In this document: positions 34,787-43,978 of the stretch, piece by piece | Layout of the letters: each line of letters starts with the position of its first letter | Numbering within the stretch: position 1 is the stretch's first letter | Assembly (NCBI RefSeq): GCF_035984415.1 | Contig: NZ_CP130720.1 | Coordinates: 2,852,001-2,916,000 of the forward strand | Direction: 5' to 3' | DNA: 64,000 nt | DNA from: Streptomyces sp. NBC_01296 | GTDB taxonomy: Bacteria; Actinomycetota; Actinomycetes; Streptomycetales; Streptomycetaceae | Program-made: the position numbers and the translations under genes | The notes under the pieces: model-generated | Told to the model about the DNA's origin: nothing | The model's input: the letters and a program-made list of their open reading frames with translations, nothing else | Database searches by the model: none

Positions 34787-37700
34787 GTGCAGGGACGATT
34801 CAAGAGGGATGGCAGCGCTGCGGCGGAGCAGGAGCCGCGCGGCGGGACCGACCGTGGCTCCTCGCCCCAGCACGCCCAGAACCGCGGGCCGGCTGTCGAA
34901 GGCGCAGGCACCGACTCCTCCGCCACCGTGAACGCGGTGAAGGGGAAGGCACGCCTCAAGCCCCGGGGCAAGGCGAAGAGCGAAGAGCCGGCCGACAAGG
35001 ACGTGGCGATACCGAAAGCCCCCAGCGGGCCCGGTTCGCGATTCGCCATGCAGAACTGGCGCATCAGCACGCGACTCGTGTCGCTGCTGACCCTGCCGGT
35101 CGTCGCCGCCACCACGCTCGGTGGCTTCCGCATCAACGACTCGCTCAACGACATCAGCCAGCTGGAGCACATGCAGCTGCTGACGACCATGACCCGGCAG
35201 GCCACCAACCTGGCCGCCATGCTCCAGGAGGAGCGGGACAGGTCGGCGGGTCCGCTGTCGGTCGACAAGTCGGGCAAGCCCAACACCCTCGTCACGGGCG
35301 TCCGCGACCAGACCGACGCCGCTGCCAAGGCCTTCGCCGCCGCGACCGACAAGGTCGACGGCGCGGAGGACAAGGACGAGACCCTCAAGTCGATCCGCAA
35401 CAACATCCTGCAGATCGGCCGCCAGCTCACCGGCATCGAGGAAATCCGCAAGAACGCGTACCGCAACAGCGCCCAGCAGACGGTCACCGAGTACAACGCG
35501 CTGATCGTCTCGCTGCTCTCGCTCTCCCAGGACATGGCGCAGGCCACGTCCAGCCCGGAGATGATCAAGCGTACGCGCGCCCTGGCGGCCTTCTCCTCCG
35601 CCAAGGAGTACGCCTCGATCCAGCGCGCCGTCATCGCCGCCTCGCTGCCCGACAGCGGCCAGCCCGCCGGCACCCTCACCGAGAACGACCGCCTGTACGC
35701 CCTCGCAGCGCTCCGCGGCGAGAGCCAGGCGAAGAAGACCTTCGAACTCGTCTACCAGGGCAAGCCCGAGGAACTCCTCGCGGTGCTCGGCGACGGCAAC
35801 GCGGAGATCGGCAAGGCGGACCACTACACCCGCCGCGTCCTGTCGACCCAGGGTCAGTTCGCCAAGGAGACGCAGTACCGGTCCTGGATGGACTGGTACG
35901 ACGCGGACGACACCAAGATCCAGGCGATGAAGCAGATCGAGCTCACCCTGCTCGAGGACATGGAGCAGAAGGCCCGCGAGCTCAAGAACTCCTCGCAGCA
36001 GGACGCCATCATCAACGGTGCCCTGATCCTCCTCGTCCTCGGTGTCTCGCTCGTCGGTGCCTTCGTCATGGCGCGGTCGATGATCCGCTCGCTGCGCCGC
36101 CTGCAGGACACCGCGACCCGGGTCGCCCAGGACCGACTGCCCGAGCTCGTCAAGCAGCTGTCCGAGTCCGACCCGCAGGACGTGGACACGTCCGTGGAGT
36201 CGGTCGGCCTGCACACCCGCGACGAGATCGGCCAGGTGGCCGCGGCCTTCGACGACGTGCACCGCGAGGCCGTCCGCCTCGCCGCCGAGCAGGCCCTCCT
36301 CCGGGGCAACGTCAACGCGATGTTCACCAACCTCTCGCGCCGTTCGCAGGGCCTCATCCAGCGCCAGCTCTCGCTCATCTCCGAGCTGGAGTCGCGCGAG
36401 GCCGACCCGGACCAGCTGTCCTCGCTCTTCAGGCTCGACCACCTCGCGACCCGCATGCGCCGTAACGGCGAAAACCTCCTCGTCCTCGCGGGCGAGGAGC
36501 CGGGCCGCCGGTGGACCCGCCCCGTCCCGCTCGTCGACGTGCTCCGCGCCGCCGCGTCCGAGGTGGAACAGTACGAGCGCATCGAACTCTCGTCGGTGCC
36601 CGGCACCGACGTCGCCGGCCGCGTCGTCAACGACCTCGTGCACCTGCTCGCCGAGCTGCTGGAGAACGCCACCTCGTTCTCCTCCCCGCAGACCAAGGTC
36701 AAGGTCACCGGTCACGCGCTGCCCGACGGCCGCGTGCTCGTCGAGATCCACGACACCGGTATCGGCCTCTCCCCCGAGGACCTCGCCGCGATCAACGAGC
36801 GGCTCGCGTCGCCGCCGACCGTGGACGTCTCCGTCTCCCGCCGCATGGGCCTGTTCGTGGTCGGCCGCCTGTCCCTGCGACACGGCATCCGCATCCAGCT
36901 GCGCCCGTCCGACTCGGGTGGTACGACGGCCCTCGTCATGCTGCCGGTGGACGTCGCCCAGGGCGGCAAGAAGCCGGGTCCGATGCCGGGCCAGGGCGGT
37001 CCCGGTGCTCCGGGTGGTCCGGGCTCCGGCGGTCAGCAGGGCATGCCGGGTGCTTCCGCGCAGGGTTCCGTCCCGGGCGGCGGCGCACGCCAGCCCGTGG
37101 GCGCCGGCCCGCAGCGCGGCCAGGTCTCCGGCGGCCAGCGTGCCGCGCTGCCGGGACGCGACGGCGCCGCCGGTCCGCAGGGCGGTCCCGGTGCACGTCC
37201 GCAGCAGGGCGGCACCGGCGTGCGTCCGCAGGGCGGTCCGGGCATGCCGGGCGCTCCGACCGGCCAGGGCCAGGGTGCCTTCGGCGGCGGTGCCCCGCTG
37301 CCGGGCCGCGGTCCGGCCGGCGGTGCCCCGTCCCGTCCGATGCCCACGCCCACGGCCTCCGGCCAGGCCGGGTTCCCGCAGGGCAACGGCTTCGAGCGGC
37401 CGCAGGCCCCGCAGCAGCCCACGGGCCCGGTCCCCTCGGTCCAGGCGCCCGCCGCCCCGGCTCCGCGCGGCAGCCGCCCGCAGCTGCCGCCGCGCGGTGG
37501 CGCCCCCCGTCCGGAGCTTCCGGGTACGGGTCCTGCCGGGATCCCGCAGACCACCAGCTGGGGCGCCGACCCGGCGCGCAGCGGCGGTCAGGAGGTCCCG
37601 CGCGGCCACGACGAGCTCTCGGGCCCCGGTGCGACGGCCGAGTTCCCCCGTCCGGACTTCAATGCCCCGCGGCCGCCGGCCGGCAACAGCACCACCGGCC

Positions 37701-38395
37701 AGTTCGAGCGTCCGGAGCTGCGCGGTCCGGCGGATCCGTCCACCACGGGCCAGTTCGCCCGCCCGGACTACCCGGCCCCGCGGCCCGGCGGCCCCGGCGT
37801 CGGCGGATACGCCCAGCAGCAGCCCCAGGCCCCGCAGTTGCCGCAGGCCCCCCAGCCGGAGGCGCTGCCGCCGGCTCCGAGCACCGGCAACGAGCGCAGC
37901 CCGATCTTCGACACGCTGGAGTCGAACTGGTTCCACCAGGAGGGCCAGCAGTCCTCCGGTCAGGCGCCGGCCGTACCCCAGCAGTCCGCCCCGGCTCCGG
38001 CTCCCCAGCAGCGCCCGCAGCAGCCGCTGCCGCAGCGCGGCCAGGAGCAGGCGGCCGAGCCCGCCCAGGCGGCGAACGGCAGCTCGCCGACCGTCAGCTG
38101 GCGGTCCTCGCCGAACGACGAGCTGGGCCGGCAGGCCGAGCGCGTGCGCCAGCCCGCCGCCGGGGGCATCACCACCTCGGGGCTCCCCCGCCGAGTACCG
38201 CGGGCGAACCTCGTGGCCGGCACCGCGCAGCAGCAGGCCGAGGCACAGTCCGGCCCGCAGGTCTCGCGAGCGCCGGACGACGTCCGCGGCCGTCTGACCA
38301 ACCTCCGACGGGGTATCCAGCAGGGCCGTCAGGCCAACAACGGCCCGGCGACCGGCAGTTACCACATCGACCCCACTTACCAGCAGGAGCGTTAG
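34787..38395 (+). CDS. cvnA1: Conservon 1 sensor histidine kinase-like protein CvnA
   Basis: A 1202-residue membrane sensor, first gene of a conservon. It has a short cytoplasmic N terminus, membrane helix 1 (LVSLLTLPVVAATTLGGF, about 95-114), an extracytoplasmic nitrate/nitrite-sensor-type helical domain (about 115-404), helix 2 (IINGALILLVLGVSLVGAF, about 405-428), a HAMP-like coil, FRLDHLATRMRRNGENLL (likely His-bearing helix, about 548) and an ATPase with N box HLLAELLENATSFSSP, G1 DTGIGLS and G2 MGLFVVGRLS. From about 725 the tail is Gly/Pro/Gln-rich, with conserved islands IFDTLESNWF and a last LPRRVPxANLV...QVSRAPxDVRGRL block. Start GTG at 34787. CvnA partners with CvnB-D at the membrane, like a eukaryotic GPCR-style complex. 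Confidence 0.92.
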   Translation: MQGRFKRDGSAAAEQEPRGGTDRGSSPQHAQNRGPAVEGAGTDSSATVNAVKGKARLKPRGKAKSEEPADKDVAIPKAPSGPGSRFAMQNWRISTRLVSLLTLPVVAATTLGGFRINDSLNDISQLEHMQLLTTMTRQATNLAAMLQEERDRSAGPLSVDKSGKPNTLVTGVRDQTDAAAKAFAAATDKVDGAEDKDETLKSIRNNILQIGRQLTGIEEIRKNAYRNSAQQTVTEYNALIVSLLSLSQDMAQATSSPEMIKRTRALAAFSSAKEYASIQRAVIAASLPDSGQPAGTLTENDRLYALAALRGESQAKKTFELVYQGKPEELLAVLGDGNAEIGKADHYTRRVLSTQGQFAKETQYRSWMDWYDADDTKIQAMKQIELTLLEDMEQKARELKNSSQQDAIINGALILLVLGVSLVGAFVMARSMIRSLRRLQDTATRVAQDRLPELVKQLSESDPQDVDTSVESVGLHTRDEIGQVAAAFDDVHREAVRLAAEQALLRGNVNAMFTNLSRRSQGLIQRQLSLISELESREADPDQLSSLFRLDHLATRMRRNGENLLVLAGEEPGRRWTRPVPLVDVLRAAASEVEQYERIELSSVPGTDVAGRVVNDLVHLLAELLENATSFSSPQTKVKVTGHALPDGRVLVEIHDTGIGLSPEDLAAINERLASPPTVDVSVSRRMGLFVVGRLSLRHGIRIQLRPSDSGGTTALVMLPVDVAQGGKKPGPMPGQGGPGAPGGPGSGGQQGMPGASAQGSVPGGGARQPVGAGPQRGQVSGGQRAALPGRDGAAGPQGGPGARPQQGGTGVRPQGGPGMPGAPTGQGQGAFGGGAPLPGRGPAGGAPSRPMPTPTASGQAGFPQGNGFERPQAPQQPTGPVPSVQAPAAPAPRGSRPQLPPRGGAPRPELPGTGPAGIPQTTSWGADPARSGGQEVPRGHDELSGPGATAEFPRPDFNAPRPPAGNSTTGQFERPELRGPADPSTTGQFARPDYPAPRPGGPGVGGYAQQQPQAPQLPQAPQPEALPPAPSTGNERSPIFDTLESNWFHQEGQQSSGQAPAVPQQSAPAPAPQQRPQQPLPQRGQEQAAEPAQAANGSSPTVSWRSSPNDELGRQAERVRQPAAGGITTSGLPRRVPRANLVAGTAQQQAEAQSGPQVSRAPDDVRGRLTNLRRGIQQGRQANNGPATGSYHIDPTYQQER

Positions 38396-38818
38396 TTGAG
38401 TTCGATGAGCCAGGCGGCACAGAACCTGAACTGGTTGATCACCAACTTCGTGGACAACACCCCCGGGGTGTCCCACACGGTGGTGGTCTCCGCCGACGGC
38501 CTCCTTCTGGCGATGTCCGAGGGCTTTCCCCGGGACCGCGCCGATCAGCTGGCGGCCGTGGCCTCCGGTCTGACGTCGCTGACCGCAGGAGCCTCCCGCA
38601 TCTTCGAGGGCGGCGCCGTCAACCAGACCGTGGTCGAGATGGACCGCGGATTCCTCTTCCTCATGTCCGTCTCGGACGGATCCTCGCTGGCCGTACTCGC
38701 ACACCCCGAATGCGACATCGGCCTCGTCGGCTACGAGATGGCCCTCCTCGTGGACCGCGCCGGCAGTGTCCTCACCCCGGACCTGCGCGCGGAGCTGCAG
38801 GGAAGCCTGCTCATCTGA
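38396..38818 (+). CDS. cvnB1: Conservon 1 roadblock/LC7 protein CvnB
   Basis: A 140-residue roadblock/LC7-fold protein (NLNWLITNFVDNTPGVSHTV, MSEGFPRDRADQLAAVASGL, GYEMALLVDRAGSVLTPDLR). In conservons CvnB binds CvnA and CvnD and may act as a GTPase-activating-type partner. I start it at TTG 38396, immediately after the cvnA1 TAG, because AGGAG sits six bases before it and the second conservon's cvnB starts the same way with GTG and has equal length. Nearly identical to cvnB2. Confidence 0.95.
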   Translation: MSSMSQAAQNLNWLITNFVDNTPGVSHTVVVSADGLLLAMSEGFPRDRADQLAAVASGLTSLTAGASRIFEGGAVNQTVVEMDRGFLFLMSVSDGSSLAVLAHPECDIGLVGYEMALLVDRAGSVLTPDLRAELQGSLLI

Positions 38819-38969
38819 CGCCACATCTCCCGGCCGGACGGTACTTCCGGCCGGGGGACCGGGGCAGCAGCCCCGGAACCCAGTACCACCGCCAGGCCGT
38901 CATACCGTCCCCCCACCGGCCGCCCCGTCAGACGGCACGCTGACCACTGCTGTCCAGCCCGGAGGATCA

Positions 38970-39362
38970 ATGACCCCGCCCCCCGCCTACTCCGATTCGT
39001 ACGGTGATTCGTACTCGGAAGGCGACCAGCCGCTCGTTCGCCCGTACGCGATGACCGGCGGTCGGACCCGGCCGCGCTACCAGCTCGCCATAGAGGCGCT
39101 GGTCAGCACCACGGCCGATCCGATGCACCTGTCCGGCCTGCTTCCCGAGCACCAGCGCATATGCACGCTGTGCCGCGAGGTCAAGTCGGTCGCGGAGGTC
39201 TCCGCACTGCTGTCGATGCCGCTCGGTGTCGCCCGGATCCTCGTCGCCGACCTGGCCGAGGCCGGAATGGTGGCCATCCACCAGCCGGGCAATGGAGAGG
39301 CCGGCGGCACGCCGGATGTAACGCTGCTCGAAAGGGTGCTCAGTGGACTTCGCAAGCTCTAA
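38970..39362 (+). CDS. cvnC1: Conservon 1 DUF742 protein CvnC
   Basis: A 130-residue DUF742 protein with a winged-helix-like core: LVRPYAMTGGRTRPRYQLAI, STTADPMHLSGLLPEHQRIC, then VSALLSMPLGVARILVADLA and VTLLERVLSGLRKL. A short Tyr/Ser/Asp-rich N terminus precedes it. ATG at 38970 with GGAGG five bases upstream. Its last 20 bases overlap cvnD1, so the two are translationally coupled. Its exact role in the CvnA-D complex is unknown. Confidence 0.95.
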   Translation: MTPPPAYSDSYGDSYSEGDQPLVRPYAMTGGRTRPRYQLAIEALVSTTADPMHLSGLLPEHQRICTLCREVKSVAEVSALLSMPLGVARILVADLAEAGMVAIHQPGNGEAGGTPDVTLLERVLSGLRKL

Positions 39363-39924
39363 TGGCGGAACCGCCCGTTCCACCACCTCCGCGAAGATCG
39401 TGGTGGCGGGCGGGTTCGGCGTGGGCAAAACCACGTTCGTCGGGGCCGTCTCGGAGATCAATCCGCTGCGCACGGAAGCCGTCATGACCTCCGCGTCGGC
39501 CGGCATCGACGATCTGACCCACACCGGGGACAAGACGACCACCACGGTCGCCATGGACTTCGGCCGCATCACCCTGGACCAGGACCTGATCCTGTACCTC
39601 TTCGGTACACCCGGTCAGGACCGGTTCTGGTTCATGTGGGACGACCTCGTCCGCGGCGCCATCGGTGCGATCGTGCTCGTCGACACCCGCCGACTCGCCG
39701 ACTGCTTTCCGGCGGTCGACTACTTCGAGAACAGCGGGCTGCCGTTCGTCGTGGCCCTCAACGGCTTCGAGGGACACCAGCCTTACACCCCGGAGGAAGT
39801 CCGCGAGGCCCTGCAGATCGGCCCGGACGCTCCGATCATCACCACCGACGCCCGCCACCGGGCGGACGCCAAGAGCGCGCTCATCACGCTCGTCGAGCAC
39901 GCCCTCATGGCCCGACTCAAGTAA
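39343..39924 (+). CDS. cvnD1: Conservon 1 small GTP-binding protein CvnD
   Basis: A 193-residue Ras-like GTPase. P-loop GGFGVGKTTF at 23-32, switch region THTGDKTTTTVAMDFGRI, G3-type FGTPGQDRFWFMW; the canonical NKxD is replaced by ALNGFEG, as in other CvnD proteins. It is the output element of the conservon. It differs from CvnD2 at only two residues (T10A and K193R by my reading), and 386 bp are identical between the genes. Confidence 0.96.
   Translation: MDFASSNGGTARSTTSAKIVVAGGFGVGKTTFVGAVSEINPLRTEAVMTSASAGIDDLTHTGDKTTTTVAMDFGRITLDQDLILYLFGTPGQDRFWFMWDDLVRGAIGAIVLVDTRRLADCFPAVDYFENSGLPFVVALNGFEGHQPYTPEEVREALQIGPDAPIITTDARHRADAKSALITLVEHALMARLK
39475..39860 (+). repeat. 386-bp segment identical to 44649-45034 (cvnD1 copy)
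   Basis: Read base by base, this stretch of cvnD1 equals 44649-45034 with no difference, while flanking codons differ at silent sites. That is the signature of gene conversion between the two conservons. Confidence 0.9.
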
Positions 39925-39985
39925 CACGATCCGAGTCACGCGGCTCAAGGGGCACCACTCAAGTACCACGGGTTCTTCACAACGT

Positions 39986-40025
39986 GAGAGGGCGGGCTGT
40001 GTCATAGGACACGGCCCGCCCTCTC
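39986..40025 (+). terminator. Terminator of conservon 1
   Basis: Eighteen-bp stem (GAGAGGGCGGGCTGTGTC with GACACGGCCCGCCCTCTC, one G-T pair) and 4-base loop ATAG, 61 bases past the cvnD1 stop. Confidence 0.85.
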
Positions 40026-40257
40026 GGTTCATAACGTTTCGACAGAGAATTGCCGCCAGTTGGACACAGGGTGCGGTCGCCCGGTGCCGCTGCGCGCACA
40101 AATGACTCCATTTTTGCTGGCACTCGCTCTTTATGTCCGATTTATGCGGGACATAAGTCTCTTGGAATGGCTGATTCCAACTGTTTGGAACACGGCCGTT
40201 AACCGTGCTGGAATTCAACTAACTAGCTAGTAGCACCGCCGGAAGGTTGTTGGTCGA
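40026..40257. other. Intergenic region between the two conservons
   Basis: No gene seen. With the terminator at its left it forms a 333-base gap after cvnD1. The right half is AT-richer (GGCTGATTCCAACTGTTTGG, AACTAACTAGCTAGTAG) and should hold the cvnA2 promoter, so the second conservon is probably transcribed on its own. Confidence 0.6.
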
Positions 40258-43200
40258 GTGAGGCGAAGCAACTCGAGCCCCGCGGATGAACCCGCGCGCG
40301 GCAACTTCACCCCGCCGCAGCGCGCGGCCGCGTCGCCCGTCGACGTACCCGTGGACCCACCGGCGAAGAGCGGCAGCACCAGCAGGTTCGCACCCCGTAA
40401 CTGGCGTGTGCCGACCAAGCTGAACGCCATCCTTCTCGTACCCGTCCTCGTCGGACTGGTCATGGGCGGGTTCCAGGTGAAGGGCTCCGTCGACAGCTGG
40501 AACGAGGCCAAGGACGCCGAGAAGACGGCCCGCATCGTCCAGGCGGCGGCCGAATACGGCCAGGCCCTCCTCAACGAGCGCGACCTGACGGCCGAACCGC
40601 TCCTTCGGGGCGACGCCAACAACGCGGGCGTCGCGAAGGCCCGGGAAGCCACGGACGCGGCCAAGGAGAGGTTCGCCCAGGCCGCCAAGGACCTCCCCTC
40701 CAACGCGAACCAGGGGCTCGAGCGCCGACTGGAGCTCTTCCGCCAGGAGGAGCCCAAGCTCGCGGCCGTCCGGCAGACGGCGTACACCGCGCAGGAGACG
40801 GACAAGAAGAACCCGCCCAGCGCGAACGGTCCCATCCCGACCGAAGAGGGGTACGTGCTGGTCCAGCACTACCTCATGACGTTCTCCAACGAACTCGGCC
40901 TGGGCACCGGCAACGTCACCAGCTACGGCCGCATGGTCTACGCGGTGGAGCTGGCCAAGGCCGCCAACTCGCTCCAGCGCTCGGTCGGCACCCACCTGCT
41001 GGTCCGGCCCAACGAGAACGAATCGGTCCGCAAGGCCCAGCTCGTCGCCTTCGCCTCGTACGCCTACCTCGAGGACATCGCCATCGGCGAGTACGTCGCG
41101 GCCGGCACCGAGGACGACGTGAACCGCCTCAAGGAGGTCATGGGCAAGAAGTCGCAGGAGGGTGCTGCCAAGCTCGCGGCCGCCAAGACGCAGGCCGAGC
41201 AGGCCGGCACCGTCTTCAAGGCTCCGCCCATCGTGAACGGCTCCGCGCTCACCGGCATGACCGAGGCGATCGCCGGCGGCGACAACAAGACCAAGCTCGC
41301 CGCGAACGGCACCACGCCCCAGGCCTGGCAGGCCGCGGCCACCGCCAAGTTCGAGGGCTACGCCGAGATCGAGAAGGACCTCCTCGCCAAGGCCGTCAAC
41401 GACTCCGTCGCGGTCTCCGACGCGGCCCGCAACGACGCCATCTGGACCGGCGCCGTCGTGGTCGTGGCCCTGCTCGCCGCCTTCATCCTGGCCGCCCTGA
41501 TGGCCCGCTCGATGAGCAACTCGATGCGCCGCCTGCGCTCCGCCGCCTTCGACGTCGCCGAGCAGCGCCTGCCGATGCTCGTCGACCAGCTCTCGCGCAC
41601 CGACCCGGGCAAGGTCGACACCCGTGTCGCGCCGATCCCGATCAACTCCCAGGACGAGATCGGCGAGGTCGCCCGCGCCTTCGACCAGGTCCACCGGGAA
41701 GCGGTCCGGCTCGCCGCCGAGCAGGCGCTCCTGCGAGGCAACGTCAACGCGATCTTCACGAACCTCTCCATGCGCAACCAGTCGCTGATCGAGGGCCAGC
41801 TGACCCTCATCACCGACCTGGAGAACAACGAGGCCGACCCGGACCAGCTGGAGAACCTCTTCCGCCTGGACCACCTGGCCACCCGTATGCGCCGCAACGG
41901 CGAGAACCTCCTCATCCTCGCGGGTGAGGAGCCGGGCCGCCGCTGGGACCAGCCGGTCCCCCTCGTCGACGTCCTGCGCGCCGCCTCCTCCGAGGTGGAG
42001 CAGTACGAGCGCATCGAGCTCTCGGGCGTCTCCGAGGCCGAGATCCACGGCCAGGCCGTGACCGACCTCGTGCACCTGCTCGCCGAGCTCCTGGAGAACG
42101 CCACCACGTTCTCCTCCCCGCAGACCAAGGTCCGCGTCAACGCCACGCGCCTGCCCGACGGCCGCGTCATGGTCGAGATCCACGACAAGGGCATCGGCCT
42201 CACCGCCGAGGACTTCGCGGACATCAACCACAAGCTGGCCAACCCGCCGACCGTGGACGCCGCGATCTCCCAGCGCATGGGTCTGTTCGTGGTCGGCCGG
42301 CTGGCGGACCGCCACAGCATCCGGGTCCAGCTGCGCCCCTCGGGCGAGGCCGCCGGCACCACGTCGCTGGTCATGCTGCCCGACGCGATCACCCATGGTG
42401 GTGGTGGCGAGGGGATCCCGGACGACGACTTCACGGTGTCCGGGATGATCCCGCAGCAGCCGGCGCAGCAGGCGATTCCGATGCGTACGGCCGCTCCGAT
42501 GCGTACGGCCGCCGAGCTCGGCTTCGACGACTCCCGCTACGACAACCAGGGCGGCGACGACCCCGGGCTCAACCCGGTCGGCCGCTCCCTGGCCCAGCAG
42601 GAGCGCAGAGCCGCGCTCGAGGCCCAGGTCTACGGGCAGGAGCAGCAGGCCGAGTACTCCGAGCAGGAGTATGCGGAACCTCAGCCTGAGCACGGGTACC
42701 AGCAGTACCAGGACTACGCGCAGCAGCCCGAGCAGGGTTACGACACCTCGTACGACTCCCAGCAGGCCCATGGGGCCCAGCAGGGCTACGAGGCGTACCC
42801 GCAGCAGGACTACGCTTATCCGGAAGCCGGTTACCAGGATCGCCAGCAGGGCGCCCAGGCGTACGACGGCGGCTACGCATCCCAGTCCCAGCAGGCCGAG
42901 TGGCCCGAGCAGAACACCTACTCCGGCGGCTACCAGCAGGGATACGGGACCGAATCGGAACCCCAGTCCGCTCCCGAACCCGCCGCGGAGCGCGTAGGCT
43001 TCGACCGTCCGGGCGCCGCTGCCGACACCGGCCACCAAGTGACCGGAGCGGGCCTGCCGCGCCGCGGCAGCCAGCAGCAGGGGCAGCCGGCGCGGAAGGA
43101 AGCGGAGTCCACCGGATCCCTCTTCGAGCAGCGGCCGCCGCGACAGCAGCAGCCCGCCGCCGCGGAGCGGGACGAGGAAGCCGGCGACGACTGGCGCTCG

Positions 43201-43461
43201 AACAACGACGAGCGCTGGCAGCAGGCCGCAAAACTCCGTGAGCCGAAGGCGGGCGGGGTCACCCCGTCCGGTCTCCCTCGGCGCGTACCCAAGGCCAACC
43301 TGGTCGAGGGCGCGGCGGAGACGACCCCGCAGGGCGGCCCCCAGGTCTCCCGCGCACCCGAGGACGTCCGCGGCAGGTTGAGCAACCTGCGGCGCGGTGT
43401 CCAGCAGGGACGCAGCGCGGGTTCTGAGCAGTCAAGTAACAGCTATGACCAGGAGCGTTAG
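40258..43461 (+). CDS. cvnA2: Conservon 2 sensor histidine kinase-like protein CvnA
   Basis: A 1067-residue paralogue of the CvnA just upstream. Helix 1 is LNAILLVPVLVGLVMGGF (about 54-71), helix 2 IWTGAVVVVALLAAFILA (about 395-412), with a helical nitrate-sensor-type domain between. FRLDHLATRMRRNGENLLIL lies near 535 and the N box HLLAELLENATTFSSP near 606. The tail from about 714 is Gln/Tyr/Glu-rich (QQPEQGYDTSY) rather than Pro/Gly-rich, but ends with the same LPRRVPKANLVEG...QVSRAPEDVRGRLSNLRRG block as CvnA1. GTG start at 40258. Confidence 0.92.
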   Translation: MRRSNSSPADEPARGNFTPPQRAAASPVDVPVDPPAKSGSTSRFAPRNWRVPTKLNAILLVPVLVGLVMGGFQVKGSVDSWNEAKDAEKTARIVQAAAEYGQALLNERDLTAEPLLRGDANNAGVAKAREATDAAKERFAQAAKDLPSNANQGLERRLELFRQEEPKLAAVRQTAYTAQETDKKNPPSANGPIPTEEGYVLVQHYLMTFSNELGLGTGNVTSYGRMVYAVELAKAANSLQRSVGTHLLVRPNENESVRKAQLVAFASYAYLEDIAIGEYVAAGTEDDVNRLKEVMGKKSQEGAAKLAAAKTQAEQAGTVFKAPPIVNGSALTGMTEAIAGGDNKTKLAANGTTPQAWQAAATAKFEGYAEIEKDLLAKAVNDSVAVSDAARNDAIWTGAVVVVALLAAFILAALMARSMSNSMRRLRSAAFDVAEQRLPMLVDQLSRTDPGKVDTRVAPIPINSQDEIGEVARAFDQVHREAVRLAAEQALLRGNVNAIFTNLSMRNQSLIEGQLTLITDLENNEADPDQLENLFRLDHLATRMRRNGENLLILAGEEPGRRWDQPVPLVDVLRAASSEVEQYERIELSGVSEAEIHGQAVTDLVHLLAELLENATTFSSPQTKVRVNATRLPDGRVMVEIHDKGIGLTAEDFADINHKLANPPTVDAAISQRMGLFVVGRLADRHSIRVQLRPSGEAAGTTSLVMLPDAITHGGGGEGIPDDDFTVSGMIPQQPAQQAIPMRTAAPMRTAAELGFDDSRYDNQGGDDPGLNPVGRSLAQQERRAALEAQVYGQEQQAEYSEQEYAEPQPEHGYQQYQDYAQQPEQGYDTSYDSQQAHGAQQGYEAYPQQDYAYPEAGYQDRQQGAQAYDGGYASQSQQAEWPEQNTYSGGYQQGYGTESEPQSAPEPAAERVGFDRPGAAADTGHQVTGAGLPRRGSQQQGQPARKEAESTGSLFEQRPPRQQQPAAAERDEEAGDDWRSNNDERWQQAAKLREPKAGGVTPSGLPRRVPKANLVEGAAETTPQGGPQVSRAPEDVRGRLSNLRRGVQQGRSAGSEQSSNSYDQER

Positions 43462-43462
43462 T

Positions 43463-43885
43463 GTGAGCCCGATGAGCCAGGCGGCACAGAACCTGAACTG
43501 GTTGATCACCAACTTCGTGGACAACACCCCTGGGGTGTCCCACACGGTGGTGGTCTCCGCCGACGGCCTTCTTCTGGCGATGTCCGACGGATTCCCGCGC
43601 GACCGCGCCGATCAGCTGGCGGCCGTGGCCTCCGGTCTGACGTCGCTGACCGCAGGAGCCTCCCGCATCTTCGAGGGTGGCGCCGTCAACCAGACCGTGG
43701 TCGAGATGGACCGGGGATTCCTCTTCCTCATGTCCGTCTCGGACGGATCTTCGCTCGCGGTGCTCGCGCACCCCGAGTGCGACATCGGCCTCGTGGGCTA
43801 CGAGATGGCCCTCCTTGTGGACCGAGCAGGCAGTGTCCTCACTCCGGAACTGCGTTCGGAGCTGCAGGGAAGTCTTCTCAACTAG
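43463..43885 (+). CDS. cvnB2: Conservon 2 roadblock/LC7 protein CvnB
   Basis: A 140-residue roadblock protein, near copy of cvnB1 at both DNA and protein level (differences such as MSEGF to MSDGF). GTG at 43463, one base after the cvnA2 stop, with AGGAG upstream. Expected to bridge CvnA2 and CvnD2; near identity suggests cross-talk with the first conservon. Confidence 0.95.
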   Translation: MSPMSQAAQNLNWLITNFVDNTPGVSHTVVVSADGLLLAMSDGFPRDRADQLAAVASGLTSLTAGASRIFEGGAVNQTVVEMDRGFLFLMSVSDGSSLAVLAHPECDIGLVGYEMALLVDRAGSVLTPELRSELQGSLLN

Positions 43886-43978
43886 CAAACAGGCAGTGCG
43901 TTTCGCGTCATCGCACCATAGGGTGCGGTGGCGCGGTTCCACAGGGAGTACTGCGTTCTTGGAGTCGGAGGAGGAAAC

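Noticed and set aside
34784..38824. 1346-codon minus-strand frame opposite cvnA1
   Set aside because: Mirror of the CvnA coding strand; no motifs, and the plus-strand frame has unmistakable kinase and membrane features.
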